DNA of 59,379 nt from an uncultured Tenacibaculum sp. (GTDB taxonomy: Bacteria; Bacteroidota; Bacteroidia; Flavobacteriales; Flavobacteriaceae), in assembly GCA_947497895.1 (NCBI GenBank), contig CANMIL010000017.1:1-59379 (forward strand). Direction: 5' to 3'. The position numbers and the translations under genes are program-made. This document shows, in pieces, positions 39,528 to 47,419 of this stretch; the stretch's first letter is position 1; each line of letters starts with the position of its first letter. The notes under the pieces were generated by a model that was given only the letters and a program-made list of their open reading frames with translations, made no database searches and had not been told where the DNA came from.

Positions 39528-39956
39528 TTGAATAAAAAACAACTAAAATACGACATAGCTTACTTAAAAATGGCCAGAGAATGGGGGCAGCTTTCTCATT
39601 GTGATCGAAAAAAAGTAGGCGCACTCATTGTAAAGGATCGGATGATAATTTCCGACGGATATAACGGAACTCCTTCAGGGTTTGAAAATCCTTGTGAAGA
39701 CGAAGAAGGTTATACAAAATGGTATGTACTTCATGCGGAAGCCAATGCAATTTTAAAAGTAGCAGGCTCCACTCAATCATGTGAAGGGGCTACCTTATAT
39801 ATTACTCTTTCACCATGTCAACAATGCAGTAAATTAATTCATCAAGCAGGAATCAAAAGAGTGGTTTATGCTGATGCTTATAAAGACCGCTCTGGTTTAG
39901 ATTTTTTAGAAAAAGCTGGAGTTGAACTGATACATTTACCTTATGAACAAGAATAA
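39528..39956 (+). CDS. dCMP deaminase family zinc enzyme
   Basis: 142 residues. The zinc-dependent deaminase signature is complete: HAE (VLHAEANAILKVA, catalytic Glu) and PCxxC (LSPCQQCSKLIHQAG). The first residues (KKQLKYDIAYLKMAREWG) belong to the family's N-terminal helix, so the TTG at 39528 is taken as the start rather than the ATG 13 codons later. Such enzymes convert dCMP to dUMP for dTMP synthesis, though relatives act on other cytosine or guanine compounds. The 3' end overlaps the next gene by 14 bases, so the two are translationally coupled. Confidence 0.88.
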   Translation: MNKKQLKYDIAYLKMAREWGQLSHCDRKKVGALIVKDRMIISDGYNGTPSGFENPCEDEEGYTKWYVLHAEANAILKVAGSTQSCEGATLYITLSPCQQCSKLIHQAGIKRVVYADAYKDRSGLDFLEKAGVELIHLPYEQE

Positions 39957-41523
39957 TTTACCTATTTATTTTTCAATAGCCGTGGTTTTCGGAATCATTA
40001 TCGGTATTTTTTTTAGCAGAGGAAATTCCTACTCCTCTTTGGTTGGAAAAACTTCAGATAACGAACGGAAAATAAAACGCCTTATTGATTATATTCAAAG
40101 TGATTATGTTGATGACGTAAATACGGATAAATTACTTGATGGAGCGATAGCAGAAATGCTGGAAAAACTGGATCCACATTCGGTATATATTCCAAAAGAA
40201 AATCTTCAATCTGTCACCGAAAATATGCAAGGTAACTTTGTTGGTATTGGCGTTCAGTTTCGAATGAAAGGGGATACCATAACTGTTATCGATGCGATTA
40301 AAGGTGGCCCAAGTATTAGGGCTGGAATAAAGGCTGGCGATCGTATTTTAATGGCAAACAACGATACGCTGCATGGCATAAATATTAAGACCAATCAAAT
40401 TCTTAAGAAGTTAAAAGGGAAGCCAAACACAAAAGTAAACCTACAAGTTTATCGAAAAACTAATGATAGCCTTTTCAATATTGAGATTACAAGGGGAAAG
40501 GTGAACATTAAAAGTGTTGATATAGCTTATATGCTAACCGACAGTATTGGATATATAAAAGTAAATCGATTTGCCCGAAATACTTATAGAGAGTTCAAAA
40601 CGTCGTTAGACACTCTTCTTACGAAAGGAATGAGAACCTTAGTATTAGATCTTAGAAATAATGGAGGTGGTTTTATAGACATTGCTAATAAAATGGTTGA
40701 TGAATTTTTAGAAGACGATAAACTAATAGTTTATACCAAAAACAATAGAGGCGATATTAATGAGTCTTTTGCTACCGAGGAGGGTGAGTTTGAAAACGGA
40801 AAGCTTTATGTTTTAATTGATGAAAACTCTGCTTCTGCATCGGAAATTGTAGCTGGAGCTCTTCAAGATAACGACAAAGGAACTATAATTGGAAGACGAT
40901 CTTTTGGTAAAGGTTTAGTACAACAAGAAATGGATTTAGGAGATGGATCAGCAGTAAGATTAACAACGGCGCGATATTATACACCTACAGGACGCTCGAT
41001 TCAAAAACCGTATAAGAAAGAGAAAGGTACTTCTGATTATAGAGAAGATTTAGAAAATCGATATTATAATGGTGAGTTATTTAGTAAGGATAGTATTAAA
41101 ATAACAGATAGCCTACAATATAAAACACCCAAAGGAAAAATTGTATATGGTGGCGGTGGAATCATTCCTGATGTATTTGTTCCAATTGATACAACTTCGA
41201 ATATGTCAACCTTCTTTTTTGTTCCTTTACAAAATTTTGCATTCGACTATGTTGACAAAAATAGAAGAAAACTGAGCAGTCTAAGTATTGATGATTTTAT
41301 TGAAACTTTTGATAATAATCATGAAGTTTCAGATCGATTCTTTACAAAAGTTAAGGACTTTCGAATCTCTGAAAAGAGAAAAGCCAATATAAGAAACAGC
41401 TTAAAAACAGTTATTGCTCGAGATCTTTTTAACGATGAAGGCTTGTATAAGCTGAGCGAAAAAGACGATAAAATGATACAAAAAGTATTAGAACTCGAAA
41501 ATCAAAATCAAAACTTGCCTTAG
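39943..41523 (+). CDS. S41A family C-terminal processing peptidase (CtpA/Prc-like)
   Basis: 526 residues: an uncleaved signal anchor (YFSIAVVFGIIIGIFF), an N-terminal helical part (LDPHSVYIPKENLQ), a PDZ domain (~85-170, GIGVQFRMKGDTITVI, GIKAGDRIL), and a tail-specific protease core. The catalytic Ser lies in DENSASASEIVAG and the Lys in GRRSFGKGLVQ; substrate-site residues include LRNNGGG. Such proteases act in the periplasm on C-termini of envelope proteins. The 3' end contributes half of the following terminator. Confidence 0.93.
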   Translation: MNKNNLPIYFSIAVVFGIIIGIFFSRGNSYSSLVGKTSDNERKIKRLIDYIQSDYVDDVNTDKLLDGAIAEMLEKLDPHSVYIPKENLQSVTENMQGNFVGIGVQFRMKGDTITVIDAIKGGPSIRAGIKAGDRILMANNDTLHGINIKTNQILKKLKGKPNTKVNLQVYRKTNDSLFNIEITRGKVNIKSVDIAYMLTDSIGYIKVNRFARNTYREFKTSLDTLLTKGMRTLVLDLRNNGGGFIDIANKMVDEFLEDDKLIVYTKNNRGDINESFATEEGEFENGKLYVLIDENSASASEIVAGALQDNDKGTIIGRRSFGKGLVQQEMDLGDGSAVRLTTARYYTPTGRSIQKPYKKEKGTSDYREDLENRYYNGELFSKDSIKITDSLQYKTPKGKIVYGGGGIIPDVFVPIDTTSNMSTFFFVPLQNFAFDYVDKNRRKLSSLSIDDFIETFDNNHEVSDRFFTKVKDFRISEKRKANIRNSLKTVIARDLFNDEGLYKLSEKDDKMIQKVLELENQNQNLP

Positions 41524-41537
41524 GCGAGTTTTTTTTT
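41512..41537 (+). terminator. Rho-independent terminator overlapping the end of the peptidase gene
   Basis: AACTTGCC, 3-base loop, GGCGAGTT (one G-T pair) and nine T residues counting the last two of the stem. The TAG stop lies in the loop and right arm, so the terminator uses coding DNA. Confidence 0.85.
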
Positions 41538-41564
41538 GCTCTTTAAAAAAAAATTAAAACTACA

Positions 41565-41590
41565 TGTAACCTTTTTAAAATTTGCTGGTT
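41565..41590 (+). promoter_or_regulatory. Possible ECF-type promoter of the sigma-factor operon
   Basis: TGTAACC (41565-41571) followed by a T run resembles the AAC-containing -35 motif of ECF sigma factors and sits about 50 bp before the ECF gene, as expected for self-regulation. I see no clear -10 partner. The stretch 41572-41590 is identical to 37365-37383, upstream of the bacilliredoxin gene. Confidence 0.35.
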
Positions 41591-41621
41591 TTAAAGATAG
41601 AAACTAATCAAAACTAACACA

Positions 41622-42161
41622 TTGAAAAATTTGACAGACGAAGAGATCATGTTACAAGTTGCCGATGGTGATTTAAACAAGCTATCGATTATTTTCGACA
41701 GGTATCATATTCGTATCTATAACTTTTTCAATAAAATGATTCAAGACAGCGTTGTTAGTGAAGATTTAACACAAGAGGTTTTCGTGAAAATTTTAAAATA
41801 TCGCGATTCTTATAAAAACAGAAATTTTGCATCTTGGATTTTTACTATTGCTAGGAATATCTTTTCAAGTTATTACCAGAAAAGTAAAAAAGAAAGAACA
41901 CATTTGATTGATGAAGATATTGTTCGTTCAAAAAATGAAGTTTCCATCGAAAAAAATAACGAAGCCATAGAGCATTTACAAAGAGCTCTTTTAAAGCTTT
42001 CCGTTAGTGACCGAGAACTTATTGTTATGCACAGACTTCAAGAGATAAAGTATGAGCAAATAGCTGAAATAACTGGAAACTCTGTTGGAGCAATTAAGGT
42101 AAAAATGCATAGAGCATTAAAAAAACTAAAGAGTATTTATTTTCAAAGTATTGAAAATTAA
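41622..42161 (+). CDS. ECF RNA polymerase sigma factor
   Basis: 179 residues starting with TTG (MKNLTDEEIMLQVADGD). Region 2 shows DRYHIRIYNFFNKM and EDLTQEVFVKILKY, with SWIFTIARN for promoter melting; region 4 shows LLKLSVSDRELIVMHRLQEIKYEQIAEITG followed by the recognition helix SVGAIKVKMHRALKKLK. The downstream gene, 15 bp away, has an anti-sigma zinc-finger N-terminus, so the sigma is likely held inactive until an envelope signal. The targets probably include the operon itself. Confidence 0.93.
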   Translation: MKNLTDEEIMLQVADGDLNKLSIIFDRYHIRIYNFFNKMIQDSVVSEDLTQEVFVKILKYRDSYKNRNFASWIFTIARNIFSSYYQKSKKERTHLIDEDIVRSKNEVSIEKNNEAIEHLQRALLKLSVSDRELIVMHRLQEIKYEQIAEITGNSVGAIKVKMHRALKKLKSIYFQSIEN

Positions 42162-42176
42162 CGAAAAAAAAAGAAT

Positions 42177-42944
42177 ATGGATTGTAAAGATATAGAAGAA
42201 TTATTTGGCGATTATTTAGACGGCAATCTATCGGCTTCTGATTCTGTTAAAGTAAACACTCATATTGAAAACTGTAATCATTGTGCTGAAGAACTAAAAA
42301 AGTACCAAGAACTGCTTTCTACTTTTTCAGAAATTGAAATGGAAGAACCGAGTGCTAATCTTAAATTAAATTTTGACGCTCTTCTAGAAAAAGAAGTTGA
42401 AAAAAGTAACACCAAAGTTATTCCTTTAAAAGTTAAGACAGATTGGAAAACCTATCTCAGAGTTGCTGCAAGTATTGTTATTGTTTCCGTAGCCTTTTTG
42501 TTAGGAAGGTTTCAATCAGAGCAAAAGTTTGCCAATAACACTGAAATAAACAACGAAGAAAAAAAACAGTTTTTTGCATTATTAGAAAACCAATCCGCTA
42601 GCAAACGAATACTAGGAGTGAATAACTCGCAAAAATTTACCGAAGAGAACACTGAAATTATAGAAGCCATTATAAGCAAGTTATTTTATGACAAAAACAC
42701 GAACGTACGTCTGACTGCAGCAGAAGCACTTTCAAAGTTTACCTCATTAGAAATTGTAAAATCGGCTTTAATAAAAGCTTTGGAAACAGAAAAAGAGGCT
42801 ATTATTCAAATAGAACTTATTCAAATATTAGTCAAAATTCAAGAAAAGAGAGCGCTCAAACCAATGAAAAAGCTATTAGAAGATAAAGAAACACCTATTT
42901 ACGTCAAACAAGAGCTACAATTTAATATTCCAAGTTTATTGTAG
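42177..42944 (+). CDS. Anti-sigma factor with zinc-finger N-terminus, one membrane helix and HEAT-like C-terminus
   Basis: 255 residues. The N-terminal zf-HC2-type motif is CKDIEEL...HIENCNHC (Cys/His zinc ligands, ~residues 3-36), typical of anti-sigma domains. One transmembrane helix lies at ~98-118 (VAASIVIVSVAFLLGRF). The outer part carries HEAT-like helical repeats (LTAAEALSKFTSLEIVKSAL and a following pair, ~180-250), which bind proteins in other families. The arrangement suggests a sensor whose periplasmic HEAT-like domain detects a partner, perhaps the two secreted beta-solenoid-like products that follow. Confidence 0.88.
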   Translation: MDCKDIEELFGDYLDGNLSASDSVKVNTHIENCNHCAEELKKYQELLSTFSEIEMEEPSANLKLNFDALLEKEVEKSNTKVIPLKVKTDWKTYLRVAASIVIVSVAFLLGRFQSEQKFANNTEINNEEKKQFFALLENQSASKRILGVNNSQKFTEENTEIIEAIISKLFYDKNTNVRLTAAEALSKFTSLEIVKSALIKALETEKEAIIQIELIQILVKIQEKRALKPMKKLLEDKETPIYVKQELQFNIPSLL

Positions 42945-42962
42945 TTAATAAAATAAGAAAAC

Positions 42963-43805
42963 ATGAAACAGCTAAGTTTAATATTATCATTATTCGTTCT
43001 CTGTGTTGTTAAAGCACAAGATAAAGAGTATACCCATTCTTTAAAAGGAATAAAAAAAGTACAAATAAAATCGAATGCTTCGATAAAAGTTACAGCTATA
43101 GACAATAAAAGTTTAGTAATGTCTTGCATGAAGCACCCTGAATGCGAAGAATGTAACGAAGAACATGATCATGACAATGTTCATTGGTCGTTTAGAGGAG
43201 AACGATCAGAAAGGAGACAACAAAAGAAAGATAAAAGAGCCGGGTTGACTCCAATTTATCCTGGTGGAAAAGATGATACGAACGGCTTCGGGTTTTCCAT
43301 CACTGAAGAAGGGAGCACCTTAATCATTGAAGATCTGAAATCGCATCTACAGGCAAATAACATTCAATTAGAACTTCCAAAAAACATTGATATATCTATC
43401 GATTCAGGAAATTTAGGAGGTATCACTATTGCTGGTTTTTCTTCGGAAGTTGAAGCAGAATCTAATGTTGGTACTATCAATATGACTGATGTGACTGGCC
43501 CTATCACAGCGCATTCAAGTACAGGGTATATTAACATTGATTTTGTAAAGGTAAGTCAGTCATCTCCAATCACTATTAGTTCATCTGTGGGAGAGATAGA
43601 TGTTAGCTTACCTTCCAATACAAATGCCAATTTAGATATTAAAACAAATGGAACAGTTTATACCAATTTTGATTTAAAGCAACCAGCGAAAAAGGATTTA
43701 CCTCAAGTAAGCGGAAACCGAAAGATAGTTAGTCCAATTAATAAAGGAGGGGTAAAAATTAAGCTTAAATCTTCATTAGGAAATATATACTTACGTAAGA
43801 AATAA
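42963..43805 (+). CDS. Exported DUF4097-like beta-strand protein 1
   Basis: 280 residues. It has a signal peptide (MKQLSLILSLFVLCVVKAQ), a strand, then an odd His/Cys/charge-rich insert (~residues 60-100: HPECEECNEEHDHDNVHW, RGERSERRQQKKDKR) with metal-ligand potential. The C-terminal half repeats short strands (GGITIAGFSSEVEAES, VGTINMTDVTGPI, TGYINIDFV, VGEIDVSLP), as in DUF4097/head-GIN putative adhesin domains with a beta-solenoid look. Co-transcribed with the ECF sigma pair, so part of a cell-envelope response. Function unknown. Confidence 0.8.
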   Translation: MKQLSLILSLFVLCVVKAQDKEYTHSLKGIKKVQIKSNASIKVTAIDNKSLVMSCMKHPECEECNEEHDHDNVHWSFRGERSERRQQKKDKRAGLTPIYPGGKDDTNGFGFSITEEGSTLIIEDLKSHLQANNIQLELPKNIDISIDSGNLGGITIAGFSSEVEAESNVGTINMTDVTGPITAHSSTGYINIDFVKVSQSSPITISSSVGEIDVSLPSNTNANLDIKTNGTVYTNFDLKQPAKKDLPQVSGNRKIVSPINKGGVKIKLKSSLGNIYLRKK

Positions 43806-43825
43806 CCTTATTCCATTAATTTCAT

Positions 43826-43870
43826 GAACTCATTTAGACTACTACTTACCGATCGACACTAAGTGAGTTC
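43826..43870 (+). promoter_or_regulatory. Intercistronic inverted repeat between the two DUF4097-like genes
   Basis: GAACTCATTTAG (43826-43837) and CTAAGTGAGTTC (43859-43870) form a 12-bp stem with one G-T pair and a 21-base loop. There is no T run after it, so it would shape mRNA stability or partial termination rather than end the operon. Confidence 0.4.
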
Positions 43871-43896
43871 TCTCATAACTTTTAAAACTTTATACA

Positions 43897-44625
43897 ATGA
43901 AAAGAATTTTCTTATTCATAGGAATGCTATTGTCTTTTAGTATCCTATATGCTCAAAAAAAAGTAGAATTTAAGAAGGATACTCGCGGGATTTCCAACAT
44001 TAACTTAAAACTTGATTTTGCCAACAAAATAGAACTCAAAAATTGGAATAAAAACGAAGTATACATTAAAGCTTCAGTGAATTTAAACGACAATACTGAA
44101 AATGACTTGTATAGCTTAAAAAGCGATAGGGGCAGTGGTACCTTAAACATTCAATCGGATTACTCTAACTTTTTTGAGAAAAACCACAAACTTATATCGG
44201 TAAAAAAAGGAGACAATTGCAATAATAGCTATTACACCAATAACACTTCTGTTATTATTGATTACGTTATTTTCATTCCTCAAAATATGAGCTTAAAAAT
44301 TAAGAGTATTACAGGTTCGGTAACTGCTCCATCATATAATGGTAAACTTCATTTGGATCTTGTTAGTGGTAACATTACCATTGAAAAATATACTACCGAT
44401 TTGAATTTAAAAACAATTAGTGGAGAAATCGATCTTTTTATTTCCGATGCAGAATTCAGAGCAGAAACTCTTACAGGGATGGTGTACTCTAATTTGGATA
44501 TCGACTTTAAGAAACGTGAAGAAGGATTCGGTCATAAAATTTACGGAAAAATTAGTTCGGGAAAGTTAAATCTGAAACTTAAATCGATTAGTGGAGATAT
44601 TTTTCTCAGAAAACCCAAATTATAA
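43897..44625 (+). CDS. Exported DUF4097-like beta-strand protein 2
   Basis: 242 residues with a signal peptide (MKRIFLFIGMLLSFSILYAQ) and successive short strands with Gly/Ser turns (SITGSVTAPSYNGKLHLDLV, SGNITIEKY, TISGEIDLFI, LTGMVYSNLDI, SISGDIFLRK). The last motif matches the end of the upstream gene product (SLGNIYLRKK), supporting a shared fold. It closes the ECF sigma operon and is followed by a strong terminator. Function unknown. Confidence 0.8.
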   Translation: MKRIFLFIGMLLSFSILYAQKKVEFKKDTRGISNINLKLDFANKIELKNWNKNEVYIKASVNLNDNTENDLYSLKSDRGSGTLNIQSDYSNFFEKNHKLISVKKGDNCNNSYYTNNTSVIIDYVIFIPQNMSLKIKSITGSVTAPSYNGKLHLDLVSGNITIEKYTTDLNLKTISGEIDLFISDAEFRAETLTGMVYSNLDIDFKKREEGFGHKIYGKISSGKLNLKLKSISGDIFLRKPKL

Positions 44626-44654
44626 TAAGACTGATCACTTAATTATTAAAACGT

Positions 44655-44685
44655 AAAAGAACTCACCTATCGTGAGTTCTTTTTT
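44655..44685 (+). terminator. Rho-independent terminator of the ECF sigma operon
   Basis: AAAAGAACTCAC, 5-base loop, GTGAGTTCTTTT and more T; a perfect 12-bp stem 30 bp after the stop codon. Confidence 0.9.
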
Positions 44686-44769
44686 AATTATAGTAGCTAT
44701 TATTTAGCCACATGTTTTGGTTATATTCTTTATCAAAACGAACTTCCAATCAATCAGAAATTAGAAAGA

Positions 44770-44796
44770 AAGCTCAAGCTGCTTGAGCTTCTTTTT
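44770..44796 (+). terminator. Second terminator-like hairpin with no gene before it
   Basis: AAGCTCAAG, 3-base loop, CTTGAGCTT, then CTTTTTA. It lies about 85 bp after the previous terminator; nothing codes in between. Confidence 0.6.
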
Positions 44797-44803
44797 ATTC
44801 AAC

Positions 44804-44817
44804 TAACCGTACGGTTA
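44804..44817. promoter_or_regulatory. Perfect 14-bp palindrome, operator-like
   Basis: TAACCGTACGGTTA is a perfect palindrome right after the second hairpin. AACCG-CGGTT half-sites are typical of TetR-family operators, but no such regulator is in the window. The nearest downstream genes are a doubtful 69-codon ORF (44987) and the serine hydrolase (45411). Confidence 0.4.
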
Positions 44818-44986
44818 CTTAAAAATAACAATAACATTGAGCTTTATTAAATCTTTGGATTGTACTATAAAAAAATGATGTTTAAGTAGTTAATCAAAAG
44901 CTATTTTCATAAATTTATAACCAAAACTTAACCAGCAAGTTAGTGAATAGAAAATCGCTACTATTCACGTATTATAAAAAAGTAAA

Positions 44987-45196
44987 ATGAAAGATTTAGA
45001 AAGAACATTTGCAACTACACAAGAGAGGACTCACGACCGGTTACTCTCAGTTCGCTGTATAAAAAGCAGCCTAGAAAACTTGACCATTAACAGTTTTAAA
45101 TTTGATACTATTTTCAACAAATTTATCGCTGAAGTAAAAATGAATCTCAACAACTTCTTTAAGTTAATCTTGCTCCTAAACAAATGGGCCTTTTGA
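44987..45196 (+). CDS. Doubtful small ORF
   Basis: 69 codons in the 785-bp gap between the sigma operon and the serine hydrolase. The predicted peptide (MKDLERTFATTQERTHDRLL... ending LILLLNKWAF) has a charged start and a hydrophobic C-terminus. No family is recognised; it may be chance or a gene remnant. Confidence 0.2.
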   Translation: MKDLERTFATTQERTHDRLLSVRCIKSSLENLTINSFKFDTIFNKFIAEVKMNLNNFFKLILLLNKWAF

Positions 45197-45286
45197 TTTA
45201 ATTCATTATAACAGATTGAAACATTAATAATCTTGATTTTTTGAAATCCGTTAGTCGGATATCAAAATAAAATAGTGGTTGAAAAA

Positions 45287-45344
45287 GTGTAAATATTGCT
45301 TTTAAATTTCGTCAGCTTGGGCTGATCGAATTCGAAATTTACAC
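45287..45344 (+). promoter_or_regulatory. Compound inverted repeat in the serine-hydrolase leader
   Basis: Outer arms GTGTAAAT (45287-45294) and ATTTACAC, middle arms AAATTTCG (45304-45311) and CGAAATTT (45333-45340), and an inner hairpin TCAGC-TTGG-GCTGA (45312-45325) nest in one structure about 70 bp before the ATG at 45411. It looks like a structured RNA leader or an intergenic repeat element rather than a terminator. Confidence 0.4.
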
Positions 45345-45410
45345 CCTAATTATTTCAAATAATCACAAAACAACCACAAACCTCCTTATTAAACCCTCAA
45401 ACAAACAATC

Positions 45411-46496
45411 ATGAAAAAAGCATTCATTATGATAGGAATTATACTACTTATTCTTATTATTCTTGGAGGAATTGGAACTTCCTACTTCAAACCAGATAAA
45501 ACCACCGTTTTAAACTTTATTAAAGAAAATCCAGAAAAAACATCTATCAAATTAATTCGGAATGATTCGATAATTATTGAGAAAAATCCGAATAAAATGA
45601 TGCCTTTGGCAAGTGCTGTAAAAATAATCATTGCCATAGAATATGCCGAACAGGCGGCAAAAGGACTTATTAATCCTAATGAAGCTATTCCTTTAAGTGA
45701 ATTAAACCATTACTATGTTCCAAATACGGATGGTGGGGCGCAAAAGAACTGGTTACAAAAAATAAAGGATAAAATTAAAGACGAAAAAATCGCCATCAAA
45801 GAAGTAGTAAAAGGGATGATAGCCTTTAGTTCAAATGCCAATACTGAGTGGCTTTGTAAAAAATTGGGTCTTCAGAACATCAATAATCGTTTAGGTAGTT
45901 TAGGAATAAAAAACCATTCAGAAATTTATTATATCGTATCAGCCCTATTTATTGGTAAAGAAGTATTCCCTAATTTGAAAGATGAAGAGCTCGAGATGGC
46001 TTTAAAAAATCTGACAATTGAAGAATATCGTAAAGCTACATTCGGAATTCATAATAAACTAGAACAGGATACCACTTATAAAAATGATATTGGAGAAAGA
46101 AACCTAAATCTTGAAAAAATATGGTCCGACAATCTCCCGAATTCAACCGTAAAAGAATATGCTGAAATAATGCACAAGATTAATTCGAGAACATACTTCA
46201 GCAAAGAAACACATGCTTATTTAGATGAAATTATGGAATTCCCTCTTGATGATCCAACGAATGGTCAATGGTTTAATCATTTAGGCATGAAAGGAGGATC
46301 CACAGCTTTTGTACTTACCAAAGCACTGTATGCTACAGACAAAGAAAACAACACAACAGAGTTATCATATTTCATCAATGATTTAAACTTTATCGAGAGT
46401 AAAAGACTTCAAATGAGTATGAATGAATTTGAATCAGGCATATTAACCAATGAAGAATTTAGAGAGCAATTAAAAAATGAATTGTCTCTTCACTAA
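45411..46496 (+). CDS. Membrane-anchored serine hydrolase, class A beta-lactamase-like
   Basis: 361 residues with an N-terminal anchor (FIMIGIILLILIILGGIG). The three penicillin-binding/beta-lactamase motifs are present: SxxK as SAVK (MMPLASAVKIIIAIEYA), SxN as SSN (GMIAFSSNANTEWL), and KTG-like KGGS (LGMKGGSTAFVL). No class A Glu166-type omega loop is obvious to me, so it may be a peptidase or esterase rather than a true beta-lactamase. It is preceded by a structured leader and followed 53 bp later by a small exported protein. Confidence 0.82.
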   Translation: MKKAFIMIGIILLILIILGGIGTSYFKPDKTTVLNFIKENPEKTSIKLIRNDSIIIEKNPNKMMPLASAVKIIIAIEYAEQAAKGLINPNEAIPLSELNHYYVPNTDGGAQKNWLQKIKDKIKDEKIAIKEVVKGMIAFSSNANTEWLCKKLGLQNINNRLGSLGIKNHSEIYYIVSALFIGKEVFPNLKDEELEMALKNLTIEEYRKATFGIHNKLEQDTTYKNDIGERNLNLEKIWSDNLPNSTVKEYAEIMHKINSRTYFSKETHAYLDEIMEFPLDDPTNGQWFNHLGMKGGSTAFVLTKALYATDKENNTTELSYFINDLNFIESKRLQMSMNEFESGILTNEEFREQLKNELSLH

Positions 46497-46549
46497 AAAG
46501 AAAGTCCACCACAAATACAAATAAAATTAATAACTAAAAAGGATAAAAA

Positions 46550-46993
46550 ATGAGAAACTTAAAAAGATTAACTATTGCTGGTTTATTTGTACTTTTTGCA
46601 AGCACAAATATTGTTGCACAAGAATTGTCAATTTCAAAAACCGAATCGTCAAGCGTAAATATTAAAGAATTACCGGAATATGTAATTATTACTTCCGAAA
46701 ACACGAAGCTCTTTGGAGGAATTAATATTGCCATCGATTATAAAAAATCCAGTTATGCTGAGGTTTTAGAAAGACTGGAAACATTATTACAAAACAGAAA
46801 AAAACTTAGAATAAGAAATCAAACTGATTTACTTAATGCATTGTCTAAACTAGGTTTTGAGTATATTGATGCTTATAATGCAAATGCAGGAACAATAAGC
46901 GCTGGAGGAGGTGATGACATTGAAATTTTTGGAGGCGAATCAAAATACCGTGTGAATATGGTTTTCAGAAAAAAAGAACAGTTTAGAAGTTAA
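46550..46993 (+). CDS. Small exported protein of unknown function
   Basis: 147 residues. A clear signal peptide (RLTIAGLFVLFASTNIVAQ) is followed by a short strand-rich part (YVIITSENTKLFGGINIAI) and a helix (YAEVLERLETLLQNRKKLRI) and ends with strands and a Gly-rich loop (ISAGGGDDIEIFGGES). Family not recognised. It lies 53 bp after the serine hydrolase on the same strand and may share its transcript. Confidence 0.75.
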   Translation: MRNLKRLTIAGLFVLFASTNIVAQELSISKTESSSVNIKELPEYVIITSENTKLFGGINIAIDYKKSSYAEVLERLETLLQNRKKLRIRNQTDLLNALSKLGFEYIDAYNANAGTISAGGGDDIEIFGGESKYRVNMVFRKKEQFRS

Positions 46994-47014
46994 TTAAAAA
47001 TAAATCGAAAAACA

Positions 47015-47042
47015 TGTCCCCTTTTTTCATTTGACAAACGTC
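47015..47042 (+). promoter_or_regulatory. Candidate ECF42-type promoter
   Basis: TGTCCC (47015-47020), an 18-bp spacer and CGTC (47039-47042) resemble the TGTC...CGTC/CGAC promoters described for ECF41/ECF42 sigma factors, about 30 bp before the ATG of the YCII-domain gene. As the sigma gene is the second gene, it would regulate itself. Confidence 0.5.
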
Positions 47043-47071
47043 TTAGTAATACAAAACTTTAATTTTAAATT

Positions 47072-47419
47072 ATGAAAGATTTTATGATGATTTTCATCGG
47101 CTCTGAATATGCCGATTTAGGACTTTCTCAAGAAGACATCCAAGGAAGAATGGAAAAATGGTTTGCTTGGGGTAACAAAATGGAAAAAGAGGGTATACTT
47201 AAAGGTGGTGAAGCCTTAACACCTAAAATACGTCGAATCGTTGGCAAAAACAGAACTGTTACCGATTTAACTTCTGCTGAAGTTAAAGAGATTGTTGGAG
47301 GTTATTATTTGATTAAAGCCAAAGACTTCGACGCAGTTCAGGAAATTGCTCAAGATTTTCCCGATTATGATTTGGGAAACACCGTTGAAATTCGTGAAAT
47401 AATGGTTTTCGATCATTAA
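47072..47419 (+). CDS. YCII-related (DGPF) domain protein
   Basis: 115 residues of the YCII/DGPF family: MMIFIGSEYADLGLS at the start, KMEKEGILKGGEALTP in the middle, GGYYLIKAKDFDAVQEIAQDFP and VEIREIMVF at the end. Such small ferredoxin-fold proteins sit beside ECF42 sigma factors in many bacteria; their role is not settled. The stop codon overlaps the start of the sigma gene by one base (TAATG). Confidence 0.88.
   Translation: MKDFMMIFIGSEYADLGLSQEDIQGRMEKWFAWGNKMEKEGILKGGEALTPKIRRIVGKNRTVTDLTSAEVKEIVGGYYLIKAKDFDAVQEIAQDFPDYDLGNTVEIREIMVFDH

Noticed and set aside
45411..46496. Calling the serine hydrolase an antibiotic-resistance beta-lactamase
   Set aside because: SxxK, SxN and KGG motifs are shared with many non-lactamase hydrolases, and I could not see a convincing class A omega-loop Glu.
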